Part shown: positions 21,128 through 40,881 of the stretch, piece after piece
Numbering within the stretch: position 1 is the stretch's first letter
How the letters are laid out: every line of letters starts with the position of its first letter
NCBI GenBank assembly: GCA_037389465.1
Contig: JAZARR010000175.1
Location: 930,001-994,000, forward strand
DNA: 64,000 nucleotides
Direction of reading: 5' to 3'
DNA from: Baylisascaris procyonis
Taxonomy: Eukaryota; Nematoda; Chromadorea; Rhabditida; Ascarididae
The notes under the pieces: generated by a model
Database searches by the model: none
Seen by the model: the letters and a program-made list of their open reading frames with translations, nothing else
What the model was told of the DNA's origin: nothing
Made by a program: the position numbers and the translations under genes

Positions 21128-22851
21128 CAATCAACAGAGTAAATTTCTCTTCATATCGCTTCCATCTACCCCGACCAAATGCCATTTTAATCCACTTGGC
21201 TTCAGCGGTCTTTAGGTCTGTCTCTATTTTTTGCAGGTCATAGTTTATGGCTGCAAATTGCCTTCGAGTCACTTCTTATGTAATGCCCCAAGGCGTGGGT
21301 AACTAATTGGATGATGGATTAATATTTAACCAAAAAAGCAATCATACGTCGAACTTACCTAGCGTTGTTAAGTTTTCGAAGTGGAAAATATTTATGGTAA
21401 AAATAAGTTACTCAATATTTCGATTTCAGCACTTAATAACTTTTATTTCTTTTTTTTGCGATATTCTCTAATGGGAAATAAATCATTTTTTTTCCGCTTA
21501 ATTGTTTTCGATTTAGCGTAGAGAGATTTCACTAAACGAGAGGAAATGACTTCTAAGAAGCGAAACAAATCGAATATGACAATATCACATCAAATCAGAG
21601 TTGTGCCTAAGATATTCGATTTTGTTGGAATGCTAATGCAAATTTTCACCTCGAAACGCGTTGCTGCCAGCTAGCTGGAAAGAATTTCGCTAATCTTTCA
21701 ACTATTAAAGTACAAACAATTTAGCAAAGATAGAAACGGCAAAGAAAAGACTAATCAATATTCTTCTTTAAATGAATCTTCCATTTTTGTTATTAGCAGC
21801 TATCTAATGAGGTGAAGCTCAAAACGTTTCACCAATAAATATATCTAATAAATAAATTTCATATTATAGAAAATCTAATCATTCTTTAATAATTGAGTCT
21901 TTAATTCATATATTTCTATAATATTTATAGTAGGCTTTATATGAGATTACCATTGTAGAGGCATCTAACTATATCATAGTCAATCCTATGACATCTGTAC
22001 AATTCGAATAAGCCGAAGTTGATGCTATTTAGGTAAACATGAATACATAATAAGCAAGCACGATGACGATAGAACTATAAGATCATATCACGATATCACC
22101 TATCTCTATCCTAGAGCAAATTTCTTAATAACTTAGTAGCAATCGTTTATGGTATTTTCTATAACAATATTCTCATTTTCTTACAATAGCACCATTAAAA
22201 TATTGTTTATATGAGTCGACAGACAAACACCAACATACATACACACACCAACATACATGCATAGAAACACATTCGAATATTTATGCATGTACACATCGAA
22301 ATCGTTATGAACTCACTGAAATTTTTTTTCACTACGTTTATCGATCGCTATGTTTTTTTTTTTTATTTTTGCCAACTATGAAATTCATTCGAAAAATCGC
22401 TATGCTTTTTGCAAACTACGAAATTTGCATGAAATAGATGAATGATGCATTTATATAGCTCGCATTTATGATTCATATAGCTAGTTGATTTTGGAAAATG
22501 ATTTAAATGATTGATTGTGAATATTCGTCGATTTAGCTTACTTCTGAATTCTTTCACATTCGCTTTCCTTATTTATGGTTCATTCATGTACTTCTGGGGC
22601 AACAAATCGGTCGTTTCCCACGATGGTGGGTAATGTGTTTCGATGTTCATTATGATTTTTGAATGCTGATACGTATTACTTAGCGTTCCGGTCCTGGGTA
22701 ATGTTTCATAATTTGTTGAAAAAGGCACGAACATCGCCGAGAATAGATTGGTTGCATAATGAGCTGTTAAGCAGTTGAGGACTTGGTAAGCGGAAGAAAA
22801 ATTCCATTGTAATAAAAAGATTGCAAGTGATAGATGGAGAGCAATTGAATA

Positions 22852-22895
22852 GGCGTAGTAAGCAGCTAAAAGAAATTTATTACTGCTTACTGCGC

Positions 22896-22982
<87 letters not shown>
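22852..22982. repeat. Short hairpin followed by a (TA)n tract
   Basis: An inverted pair of 15 bases (AGGCGTAGTAAGCAG against CTGCTTACTGCGCCT, one mismatch) with an 18-base loop ends at about 22897. An uninterrupted TA run of about 42 units follows at 22899-22982. A hairpin next to a TA run also occurs at 24.5 kb and 26.5 kb. Confidence 0.75.
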
Positions 22983-24399
22983 GTCTACCACTTTAGAGTG
23001 ATCGCGTTGAGGTATCCTTTGGCAGAATCTAGTGGACATAGGGTACCTGTTGATGCAACATCTGAACCAACAGGTTTCATGCAGCCATTTACTTTGCTGG
23101 GTTGTTTATGCGGTGAGGTGTACTGCAAATTCATTTTGAACGTTCCAAGTCACTATGGTAAGGTGAACGATTAAAAAACTTGTTAAGCTTTGGTGTAATA
23201 TGTTTGAAGCATTTTTTATAAATAGTTGATGCATCATAACTAACAAAGTTAATAAATGCGGTATGCTTTTCGATACATACTATGCTTGATACTCTTTGGT
23301 ACATATGCTTAGATAACCAATTCGTGGGGAAGGAGAGAGGGCATATTCACGATCCTTTTAGTGTCATTTCCAATCTCAAACGGCGCTTTGTGCATATTCC
23401 GCTGGCGCGCTTTCCCAATTGTTCTAGCAAATATGTTGTCCACTCTCCACTTGGGTATTGCTAGTTATGATCAGTAAAAGAACTTCGTAATACAAACACG
23501 ATCAAGCCTTATAACTGAAATAATGGAAAAGTCACTTGCACTGAACAAAGGTTGCTGGTCGTCGATCACAATTATATAACAACAATAATTTACAGTAGTC
23601 GTGAGGCAACATAAATTTTCCTTTTTTTTGAACGTAAGGAAGATACTACATACAATAAAAAAACTTTACTGCCTTCATTTTCGGCTGTATTAATTTGCAT
23701 AAGTTGAATATCTCAAAAATTTCCTAAATGTTATCGCTCAAGAATATTACAATTTCTTTTTCAACCACTTTGTACTGATCGAAAAATCCTTTAATTTAAT
23801 CGCAATTTCCTTTCGTAATTATTCTTTTTTCTAATCTCCCAGTTCCTCTTACTTTATAACAGATCAAATCCCCGCAAATGTATTAAGCTTATGTATCACT
23901 GTACAGAAACTCATAAGCGTAACATTTTCCAAAAAGTTCATCGATGATATTAATCAACGTTTTCTTTGTGTATATGCAGGAGAATTTTTGAATAGAAATT
24001 TCCCTCATTCGTAAATGTAAAGTCTTAAGTGGAACATTTGATGTGTTATATAATATATTTAAACTTCATTGTGTAATATACCTCTGATTGTAACAACGAT
24101 CCATTTGTGCTTTCTGTTATAGGGAATTTAACGACAATTTTTATGCAAATTTCGTTACTGATAGGAATTTGCAAACGCTTTAGTATAGCAACGAATTCAA
24201 CAGATCTGAAACGTGAATATTTTATATTCGGTATGCGTACAAGGTGAGCGATTTTCAAAAATTATTAAACTGCAATTGTTATGCTCGCTGTATTAGAGTA
24301 TTTTTTTCACATCTACAATATATCATTCATAATGTCATTGCCTATTTGCATAAACAAACCATATATGCACGAATACAAGGATGCTTTATTCGCTCAACA

Positions 24400-24400
<1 letters not shown>

Positions 24401-24449
<49 letters not shown>
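24401..24449. repeat. (TA)n tract left of the 24.5 kb hairpin
   Basis: TA dinucleotide run with one early interruption (TACA). It ends about 60 bases before the hairpin at 24508. Confidence 0.9.
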
Positions 24450-24453
<4 letters not shown>

Positions 24454-24507
24454 GATGTTTTTGAGTTTTGAGCCAACTGAAGTCCGGCTCAGACTGAGAA
24501 TGATAAT

Positions 24508-24726
<219 letters not shown>

Positions 24727-24736
24727 TGTTGAGCCG

Positions 24737-29709
<4,973 letters not shown>

Positions 29710-32700
29710 CATCCGGAACTCCTCGCCCAGAAACTTTTCTACCAACATTTTCTCCACATTCATATTCCACGATTAATAGTTAAGTTACAGAGACAATTTT
29801 TTTAAAAGTTAAATGAAATTTGGTTGTGCCTGATCCTCATTTGCAGATTAATTATTGAAGGTAACAAATCCATATAAATTAATAACTAAATGGATGTTGA
29901 ATGAGCAAATTTCCACCAAATTCAAGTGAACAGAATGAAAATTATACTCTTGGAAAGAAATTGAAGATTTATGACATATTTTAAATTTTTCGACATGAAT
30001 ATTGAGATTAATATTGAGATTTTCCTTCATAATCTCATTTATTTTTATTATTCGTTTACTTTCGTATATGTATAATTGTTATTTGGCTGCTTCTGATGTA
30101 TAAAGATCGTAAAAAGCAAAGGGTTCTTCACATAAATCCATATGTTTCAAGCAAATTAAGGTGGATATATAGTTATGTGATTCCTCACTTAGCAGTTGAA
30201 TCTCTTAGTCGAAAAAAAAACTTTTCAACCCCAATACTTCCATCTAGAAATATTTTCACATTCGGATCCATAAGATTATTTATAGTAAATCTTCTTTTTT
30301 GTTTCTCAAATATTTAATGCAAATTCAATGAACGAAATTCATATGAGTTGAATTATAAAAATTTGAAAAATATTTTAAAGAACATGCACCTCACATTCTT
30401 ATCATCGAATCAATTGTTTCATAAATTATCAGTGAATAATAAAATATATGGAATAATGCATACGTAATTAAACTAGATTAATCGCATTAAAGCAGATTAA
30501 TCGCTCGTTAGAGTAATCGTCAAGGAAATTCATGTTCTTTTTCTTTCGCTACGTGAATAGCATTGCATCTTGTGCTTTAGCTCATTTAAGTGTCTACAAC
30601 TAATTTTGGCGCTTATGAAGCAGAATAAAAACTGGTACAGGTGGATTTCATATGCTTCCCGACAGACAGACAGACACATGGGCAGACCACTTATGACCAG
30701 ACATGACGTCATCATAGTCCACTTTACTAACGCCAATTTGGAAAAATTGACAAAAAACATTCGGAAAGGAACACCGAACAAATTGTATCTAGTGAAAAAT
30801 TACGACTCGCAGTATTTGAATTTATGTTCAAACTTTCAATTAAATTAACTTATTCATAAAGTGCAGATGAATCATTAGCACGGTTACATTCGCTCTCAGC
30901 AGAGGTCTCGTTCGAGTGCAACTAGTAATTGGCCATAATAAATTAGAGACAAAATTCGCCATTTTTTTGAAATTTAAGATTTCGTTTATGAGTGAAATTT
31001 TCTAATAAAGGTTAATTTCAGCGCCAATATTCAACCCGTTTGTTTTACAATTTGTGGTGCTCAAATTCAAAAAAAAAAAAAAACAACTAGGAAATGTTTC
31101 ACGTTGTTACCATACAAAGACATATTTCTTATACGTCGACAATGGTCTGCACGATATTTGCTGCATTTTCAAGAACCTAACTGACAGAGGTTCAAACCTA
31201 ATAGTTATAATACTTCAGGCTCTTTTTTCCCGTAGAATTGGTAAGGGAACGGAAGTGAGTGAGGGAGGGGAAGCTGGGAAATGGATAGAAGGAGGAACGG
31301 GAAATTTCAAATTTTTGCTATTGTATGACCTCGATCGTATCTCTCGTCCCGAAGAGTTATTAATTAATGGATGTGGTCACAAATGAGCACTTTCCAATGG
31401 AAAGTATTCGTTTACAAAAAAAAAAAAAGAGCAGAAAACTTTCGAGAGGCAAATGAAGGTCATACTAGCAGACGATAAGAAATTGCGTTCGATGGTATGC
31501 AGAATCGACGATGCGGTATTATCAACAATACAATTTATTATTTCGATATTCGCTTCGCTCATTCTATTCAAATCATTGAACCTAAATTTGCTCAAAATTT
31601 TTACCCAACTATTTGAGAAGAAAACATTTTCAGCAATAGATAATTTTTTACACGTTTGAGATTGCATTAATTCACCCGCATAGAATATTTCGTAAAAAAT
31701 AAGCAACTATATAAGAAGAATAACATAGTGAAACATGATTAGAATAGGAAATTACCTGCATATGAGAGAGAATATGGCATAATTCCTACTTCATACTGAA
31801 CAACAACGATGAAAAAAAATGCATACTGTAAAATGCAAAAATGCATATTCAAATCATATTGAAGATAAAATCTCTAGAAATTTTCTACTCACTAATAAAG
31901 CACTTTTGTTTGCATTGAATTTTCAAATGAAAATTTCAAGAAGAAGAAGACAATAAGATGAGCACAGTGAGGAAACAAAATGACTCATTCATGATTGGCT
32001 TCTCTTCAATCAGATCGCGCAATGAGTTCTAGCGTAGTGTGAAAAAAAAATATTGCAATAGTTGTTTGAGTTAACGAATGCAGTCTTTCCATATTGAGGG
32101 ATTGGTCGATAAACAGATTTCTAAAAAAATTGAGAATTTTGAAAAATAAGAGTAAAACTTCAATTTTCGATAAATTATGCATTTGTTTTTGAATATTGTA
32201 ACGAGTTGTTGAATTCGTTTTTTATATTTTACTTTTTATGTATCGTTTTTTTTTTGATGAGAAATTTAAAGTTTTTTCTTCATTATTTTTCCTTGAAGAC
32301 TTCTGCTTTTTTTGGCTTGCTTTTCTAAATTCGCCAGAAATAATATGAGTGCATTTCTGAATTATGCCCAGCAATTTATATTGTGTAGTGGCGCGTTTTT
32401 TTTTTTTCTGAATCTATACGGTTTGATCATCTTCGTACATTTCGGCTGCAACGAATTTTGAAAATTTTAACGAAATATTTATTAACGCATTTTCTATTTT
32501 AATGTTGTGAATTTTTCACATCTTAGCATAATGCTCTCGATTTCATAATTGAACTGCTGAGTACAAGCGAATGGGAAAGGGGTTGAAGGAGAGGAAAGCA
32601 AATGCTCCTGTCTTCATATGTTGCCAACTCTCAACTGATCCCGGCACACTTATAGATCCCGATCTCGAAAATTTCGAACCTTGAAAACTAGCTCATTCGC

Positions 32701-34866
32701 CTTACTCTCACTCCTTCGTTGAATTATTGGAGAAACCGAAATGAATGGGCGTTCGACGATGCAATCGTTCATCAGCTTAACGAAAATGACTCAAAATGGC
32801 TCTTTTACCCAGGTAATTGTCCAGCTAAGTGAACGGTCAATATGAAATGCTTTTGTTAAGAAAATACGAAGAAATGGCCATACTCTTCTCCATGTTAGTT
32901 TACAACCGAAGTTGAGCAACGCTTCTAAACGCAAATTCCCTATGCAAACATTTTGTTGATGAACGCAACTCAGCGGAAGTGAAAATGATTGCACCTAATC
33001 ATGCATGAAAGCGAATATTCCACTGCATCTATGCTGCACGGATTCTACTGCATTTGGATGCCGAGTAACAATGAAACGCTGATACTATCCGGTAGTTGTT
33101 TTTCGTGAAGGAAAGCTTCTGGAAAAAATGGAGTAAAAGAAAGAATTCCAGAAATTCGAAATATACCGTATTTGGAAGTACTAGAACTTATAACCCATCC
33201 CGTTCGCAAAAATATTCTGTTTTCGAAAATCCCAAGTGCAATATGCTTGAGGCATATTTTCAGGGGTTTACGTCGGCTAATCTTCATCACTGATTTCTTA
33301 TATGCACTATTGATTTACGACTTTAGTGAGAGTCAATAAATTTGTGCATCTTTTTTTTTTCAAATACCTCATATAAATATACTAGTGTAATAGTAATTTG
33401 TTCGAATAAATGTCATAATACGAATAATAGTAAAGCACGAAATGATTTAATAAATGCACAGTTCAAATTTAAATCCGGTTGAAATTTAATATATCGCTAA
33501 TGTAAAATTTTAATAATTCAAAAATTTCAGTGTATTAGTAGAAAAACGAATAAAGCGATGAGAAATGTCTCGTTTGTCTTTTTCAGCGATGTAAAACGAT
33601 AATATACGCGTTATTTGATGCACTGTTGCAATGATATGCTTTATAGATTGATTATTATACGAATAATATACGCTAATATGTAGAGAGGAAGAAAGAACTA
33701 ATACGCTTGATATCAATTTATAGAATTTAAATGAGTGTACGATCATAAAAGTTGATATAAGAGAAATATATTCATTAGTTAAGAGTTATCGTCCTACATG
33801 TAAGTAAAATTCTAATGAATGCATCTGGAGTTGATATACTCATCTACGTGCTTACTAATAAATTAATTTCTACTAGTTAATTTGAAATTTTTTCCTTCAC
33901 TTGGAATGGCACTTCGAAGTTTTTCAATGAAGTAAGTTGGAATATGAGTACCAAAATGAAATGAATGTAGAAAGAATTTTAGTGGCCAATTTTAAAAGAA
34001 AAGAAATTAAATTATAGAATGTTTGATTTGAAAAGCAAATCAATCTATACGAATACTTGCGAAAATTCATCAATTATTTTCATGGCTCTTGGAATTTTTT
34101 TTGCATCCATTCAAACTTTATATCGTATCACGTCGTTGCATTGTTTTGAGCGATAGAAAAATGTTGTGTTTCCATAAAATTGAATATTTTTTTCTGAAAA
34201 TTGTTTATTTTAAAGTTTTGCTAAGATCTAAAAAATTTTTCAATCGGTATTAATGACAAAAAATCAGCAAAAATTTTTGTTTTTTTAATAAAATTCGAGA
34301 ATGTGAAAAATTGTTCACTAAGTAGATGCTAATGACAATTATTCCGCTGCTTACGTCAGTAATTTTTCGCTTTGCTGCTATCAATAGTTGCTTATCACGG
34401 CGATGTGCAATCGTTCCCTCACTTACAATGTCATCTACCTGCGCTTTCCTTTTTCCAGTATTAGTAAGAAATTATGTAACTAGTAATGAAATAAATGCTA
34501 TGAAGGAACCAATAAATCAACAATGAATCTATTTATTCACCTAAAACTTCAAGTTTTTATTCTATTCGGTATGAATTTTTCAAAATTATTTAATATCGAT
34601 TAAATGTTGTTGACAATTAAGTGTATTGATAAAAGAGTGCATTCATAAATGGAAGCTAAAAAATTCTTCCGCCTACCGCCACAAATTTCTTTTATGCTCT
34701 TCTCAACAATTAGTAGCACTAAATGTTTTATCAACGTTTATCAAGTTCTCAACTTCACTTCCGCTCGAGAAATATTGCCAGGAAAATACTGTTTCTTGAA
34801 CATAGACAACTAAAGATTATGCCCACAGGATGAGATGAAAGTTCTGCTATGTTCTGATGCATTTTG

Positions 34867-34894
34867 CCTCCTATATACATATATATATATATAC

Positions 34895-34968
<74 letters not shown>

Positions 34969-34994
34969 TTATTTATTTATTTATTTATAGGAGG
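34867..34994. repeat. (TA)n-(TTTA)n tract inside a 9-bp inverted repeat
   Basis: TA-rich sequence followed by TTTA units is enclosed by CCTCCTATA at 34867-34875 and its exact complement TATAGGAGG at 34986-34994. The whole therefore forms a long snap-back with a variable interior, resembling the hairpin-plus-TA arrangement elsewhere in the window. Confidence 0.8.
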
Positions 34995-35939
34995 TAATTA
35001 CCTTTTTTATTGGAAACGATGAATATGTATCAGACACTCTTCGAATGTAAGAATGTTATGTTCATAGTTCAACAAACGCGAGTACTCATTATAGAATAAT
35101 AATAACGGATTTTCAAAACTTTCCCGATTCTTATACTTTTCAATGCTCGAACTTCAAGTTGACGTTCGGGTCCAGTCACTTCCGTTGTTCCGTTCAACGC
35201 CGAATTAATATTGTATCAATGAGTTTAGCGCAAATTATGAAAGATTATTGTTGCATAGATAGGTTCTGATCAATCAAGAACAAAACTATCATAATGCTTA
35301 TTGTTCGTTTTCATAAGCCACTCCAATGCAGTCAATTATTATACTCTTATGTATCATGTGCGATGAAGTTTTTTATGCATTTTACAAGTGAGCAGGTTCG
35401 AATTTATACCTTACAGGTGCATAAGTTCAAGTATAGTGGTTAATGATTCCATAAACCCGATTTCGATAAACTTTCTATCGTTTATGGCCCTATTTGTATA
35501 TTTTGGAATGGTTGAACCTGTCACAAAAAATGATTTAATAAAGTAGGACCTCGGTAAAGCACCTTGGTAAAAGCTCTTAATGACAACTTTAAAGTGGCAT
35601 AGCCTGACAGATGAGAGAATCACGTGATATGCCTACGTAATATATGACAATCTTATCTATCACTTCCGATTTTTGTACGTCCACCTATGAATGTGCTGTC
35701 ACGTTCATTAGGAATTTATAGTGATAAATATTCCTCGCTAGATACCAGTGTGCACTTTTTTTACCATACTCGTGGTTGAAAAAAAACCATTCTACCAATT
35801 TTGCCACTCATCCATCTTTCATCTAAAAACTATGAAATTTTGTTTTATATAGCAAATATTTCTAAGCTCGCAGATCAATCACACTATGCGATCAAACTTT
35901 TACTTGAAATGCGCTCTACGTCAGAGATGATTTTAACTT

Positions 35940-35947
35940 TATATATA

Positions 35948-36004
<57 letters not shown>
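35940..36004. repeat. (TA)n microsatellite
   Basis: TA run with a GC interruption near the start and a TACA near the end. No flanking inverted repeat. Confidence 0.93.
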
Positions 36005-36006
<2 letters not shown>

Positions 36007-37443
36007 CCGAATATTGGTATGATATAATATGATATTAGTATGATATGATAAACCATGTTGATATGATCTCTTAGTGAGAAATTGAATATTACTGTTAAAA
36101 TAATTCTACTTCAAGTTACTATCATCCCATGATTACAATTCATTATTTTACGGGGAATTGTGGAACGTTGCTCACTCTCATGTTATTAGTAAAAGATTAG
36201 CGATCTTAAACGAACCTTAGTTGGTACTGTCAAAAGCTCGCTTGTGGTGTAGATCTCTTCACGGCAGTGATGCTAGCGTCGTCGACGTATCGTACTGAAT
36301 TGACGAGTGCTCTTTGTAGGGAAATTCCTCGCAATGTCTATGCAATCGTTCGTTATCACGAGGCAAATTTATGTATAAATACCACAGTGGATTGATATGA
36401 AAGAAATGTTGTTGCATTGATCCGCTAGTCGATTAATGATTGCCTCCTTGACGAGAGACAGTAACATCGGTTCAATTAAACATTACAACTGGGAAAGATA
36501 GGATTTGAAAATCCTGACTTCCTAGATATGACGACAATAAAATGCCGCTAAATTGCCGTTTGGATTATCCCTCTTAAAATTTTTTCGGATAAAAAATTCA
36601 TGTTCGCATCCTTCTTGTGTTTGCTTCCTCTTCCTCTACCCCTCCGAAATATCCCGATTCCCCGTTGAAAGAGGGGTTGAATGGTGGAGGGGTCTATGAT
36701 GGGCGTGTACTTGTTGGTGCCATATCGTTGTGGGTGTGCGTTAATGTGTGTACGCGTGTCGAAACTACACACATATTGGGGCAACGCCCAAAACGATCAC
36801 ACTTTTCGCTCAACGAACGCTATATCTTCAACTCTCTCAGCAATCATCGTCGCAACACTTCTCAGTATCCGTTTATCAACGACATCATTATGTAGATTGT
36901 AGTTTTGTGTAGTTTATTTTATCTAGTAGGTAGTTATGCCGTTTCATATTCGATCTTATCCCCTCATAATCGTCGTACTCGAGGCAATCCTATTTTTACT
37001 ATCATCAATGTCTCATTCAAAACAATTATCCGTTGTTATTCATAATTTATTGAATATCTTATAATTGAAGATTTAATTTTTGTGTCCATCGAATCAACGC
37101 CTAATATATTCAATGAGTTTTCATTGAGTGCCACGATGCTAGGCGTGTAATATCAAGCAAATTTTAAGTTTACAAGCAAGTTTTAATTTTACAAACAAGT
37201 TTTTGAAAATTTCTTTTAGATTTTATAATAATTCTTTTCTGCGTATTAGAGAGAATTGTGTTAGCACTTCAAGGTGCTTATATCATTACATAATTTATTG
37301 ACATCCTCATTTACCTGTCACAGTTGTTGACCTTTCCAGGTGGCTAGATTGCATATCTTTGTGAAGAGAGTGCTTAATTTATTTACTGATCGTAATTAGC
37401 CTGATGATTGTTCACGGAAGTGAAGTGCTTGTTTGGTTACAGT

Positions 37444-37622
37444 AGCTTTAGTTGTGCTAGAAGCCAGCCGATACAAGGGTGCGGAAGTTGACGTTGATTG
37501 TAAACCGGTCGGACGCAAAAGCGTCATACAACAAGTTAAGTGCTCTCGATGCGTCTGGTTTCTATGTATGCGTTTCATTGTATTTACCTCTCTGATAGTC
37601 ATCCATAACATAGCACTTCATA
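37444..37622 (+). CDS. Possible orphan coding exon, unknown product
   Basis: An open frame lies between a plausible acceptor (TTGGTTACAG, ending 37443) and a donor (CATAG then GTAATC). It is less AT-rich than its surroundings and would encode a basic, cysteine-containing segment followed by a hydrophobic stretch (CMRFIVFTSLIVIH). No partner exon with matching phase was found and no family is recognised. The frame does not join productively to the exon at 44682. It may be chance. Confidence 0.2.
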
Positions 37623-40117
37623 GGTAATCGAATCAAGAATAGCTTAAGTCATAAATAGGGAAGAATGATTATTTACACTTGGTTATCTCAAAAATTTGTA
37701 CCAAAATTTTGATATTTTTTCCTGTTATAAAGGTTTCCAGAAGGTTCCACCAGTAATGGACTAAGTCAGATGTCTTGTTAGTTGGTCCTTTTTTTGTGCC
37801 TGGCAATTGCCAGAGGGTACTTTGAAAGGTTTGAGATAAGAATTATAAAATTTAAATGATATTTATTGAAAAGATTTTTCTCATGCATTGCGAGCGATAC
37901 AATTGTTTGATTGAAGAAATGTTAATAAAATGCACTCAAAGTTAATCAGGCTTTATACTTAAAACTAAGTTCATTCGTAAAGCAAGATAACAAATACGTC
38001 AGATGACGTCGTTGACAAAATGGAAAACACCCACACAGTAAGATAATCTGTGTCGATTCTTGAAATGCTTAAAATGTTTTGTTATTTAATTTCTTGAATA
38101 AATATTCTTAGGAAATTTTTCTACTTAAAATAATCGAAGTTGTACTATTATTATTTTTGAATTTGTAAAAAAAAGTATTGATTCACTTCAATCATTCGAA
38201 TATCTTTAACGTGCAAAAATATTTGTTGCTTATCAATTTGTATACACCTATCGATTGCTTAACAAGATATTGAAATTAATATGAAAATTAAATGCTAAAC
38301 TAAAACGTTTCTCTATGGAAGATGAATTTACCGATGCAATTTTCATAGATTTTTTAATTTGGTCGATTCGCATCGCTTCGTATTCCTTCTCTATGAAAGA
38401 TGTTATTCATGTTTTTCAATGTGAAATCAGTCGATCATCATGCAGCTATAATATCGATTTCTCATCGAAGCATAGCAATCAAAGTAAAGAAAAATGAATG
38501 CACTTGCTGTTTTTTATGCATTTTATATATTAATATATGTTACAATATATTTGACAAGGCTACCTTTACTCGACTTGATTGATGATAAATAGTTATAGAA
38601 TTATATTCCTCTTGAACTTTATTTAAAAGTTTTTTCACGTGAAATCGATCGATAATTCACTATTTATGTAAAATCGGAGTAGCTCTCATATGGGGAAAGT
38701 GTTGAATTAATTATTGTAAATAAATCTATAGAGGTGCCTAATTTTAGTGGGCATCAATCATTGATTTCAATTGCCTGTGGACTTGCGTATTAGGGGTTTT
38801 CCTAAATTTACATCCACAGGACAGATTATGGCGATATTTACGCATATATTTCTTCGCTTATTCGATAGTTTCACGCTATTAATCACTAAAGTAGAATTAG
38901 AAGATTTAAGTGATACAAAAATTTTTTTAAATATTCGCAGTAAATTGAATTATTGTAATACCTTTCAAGTTAATGCAGCAATTTCGAGGACAATTGCAGA
39001 TATGCAAATTTTTCCATTGATTTTTTAATTGCTAAATAATGCAGAAAAAATATTGAACTTTTTGCACCAATCGATTTCCAAAAAGAGCTTTTGTAGCTTA
39101 TGGTTGTTTTTACTATACGGTTTAATTCGGTTGTTGATTGTTGCTTAATCCGATTTAATTAAAATCTTTTGCTGAAGATCCATATAAAAAATTCGATTAA
39201 TTCGATTAAATATATGAAAATATTTTTATAAACGTTTATTATTTATAATAATTTTGCGAAACTAATGAAAAAGATGTGGGAATGCAAAAAGCGCATATTG
39301 TGCTATGTCTACTTTTGTTCGAAACTGAACAACGTTACTCGTTATATGCTGGCAAAATATTTCTTAGTTGTTGTTTAGTTGTGAATATGAAATTATTAGT
39401 GCATTAAATAATTTTTTATATTTCATATGTATAAATCAGCATATTTTTACATAAAGTATTCTCTTGCATGATACATGAAAGAGATTGATGCCATCAATAT
39501 TCACACCAATGCGTCACTGTGTACAAACGTATTTGTTGGTTATTCGGCATCAGACACACCCACCAACCAATGCGCCACACTTTTGAACAACTTTCAGTGA
39601 ATATAGGAAACGAGTTGTTAGCGCATTGCTTTTATAATATTTAATAATTCATTAATTTGATTTTTATAACTTTATTGCTTTCTTTTTCATTATTTCATTA
39701 ACTTCTTTTCTCATTTTTCTTTACCTTACTTTTATTCGTATTTTAAAAGATTTGATAAGCATAGCCCACTTTTTGGTAAAAAGGATTATAAAAAGCATTA
39801 AATATTAGCTGAATTCTCTAGTTTATATAATTATTCGACATTTCTATATACAGTATTGGCCAACAATAGATGTGCTTGAAATAACATCAATAATAACGTC
39901 TTATTCTATATCGAAAACTTGATAGCTAAATTCCACTCGAATACAATAAGAGAGCGGTATTTTATGAATGCTTCCGCACTCGACAAGTTTTTAGCTTTTA
40001 ACGTTTATCTCACTAAAATGCTTATCACAGGAATGTTATTGATTCAACGTTTTCATTCTCTTCATCACCCACAAAATATTTCCCAATGCTATATAAGAAT
40101 GATAATTTTATACTTGA

Positions 40118-40119
<2 letters not shown>

Positions 40120-40192
<73 letters not shown>
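40120..40192. repeat. (TA)n microsatellite
   Basis: About 36 uninterrupted TA units in gene-poor sequence. It generates a false Ile-Tyr repeat frame on both strands. Confidence 0.95.
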
Positions 40193-40195
<3 letters not shown>

Positions 40196-40603
40196 GAATA
40201 AAACAACTATTCGAATGAATGATGCTATCGTGATGTAACTGCTACTCATTGTTTCACTTATTAATATACGGGTGATGGAAAGAGGGAACAAGTTGACAAA
40301 AATTAATACAATTGAAATCCGCCTCCTTTAAATGCGATTCTAAAGAAGACCCTCAAATTTACGTTTTTTCCCAGAGGGTTCCGTTTGTCTCATTGAAAGA
40401 ATCGACAAATTTTCATATTTTTTTGTTTTTGAGGGAAGTTTCCTTTTCTTTCATCGCAGTAATCTTTTTTTTTCAATTTTCTCATTTAATTATGCTTTAA
40501 AATCTCCAACTTTTCTCTCTAAGAACCTCATCGTAATATCAGGATCAACAGTTGTTTCTACTAAAATCTCTTATTTCTCCTGTATCTCTTACCTTTCAGA
40601 AGT

Positions 40604-40881
40604 CTATTCCATTAAGAAAACCATTTGAAAGTCCCCAAATGGTTTGTTCAAAGAAGTTATAAATGTTGTATTCTCTATTACCAATTGTGCGACAATATGG
40701 TGATGAGGGGTTGACAATGCGCGAGAAGCACACGCCAATATTAAAACAATGACTTCTGTATTTGGCGCTCTTTTCACGAAAGTCCTTGAAATGTGATTGA
40801 TTACCTGTAAATATTACTGCAATCTTTACTTGGCGATGAGCTTACCTTTAAAATATCATAAGGTATACGCAATCGAAGCAT
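40604..40881 (-). CDS. Possible small two-exon gene, 78 residues, unknown
   Basis: On the minus strand, ATG at 40881 opens a 12-codon exon (MLRLRIPYDILK) ending at a good donor, AAG then GTAAGC, at 40846. A 41-base intron ending TTTACAG would join in phase 0 to a 66-codon open frame (40804-40604) that ends in TAG. The second part contains RTFVKRAPNTEVIVLILACA and a short histidine run. The intron is at the lower size limit for a nematode. No family is recognised and there is no second line of evidence, so this may be coincidence. Confidence 0.2.

Noticed and set aside
22990..23152. Open frame of about 57 codons after the TA tract with a donor-like GGTAAGG, considered as the missing GT49 N-terminal exon
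   Set aside because: It would end in phase 1, whereas the first visible GT49 exon needs phase 0. It shows no signal anchor and matches no family.
31020..31386. Open frame of about 120 codons following TTTCAG
   Set aside because: It crosses a poly-A tract and a purine-rich simple sequence. It has no partner exon or motif.
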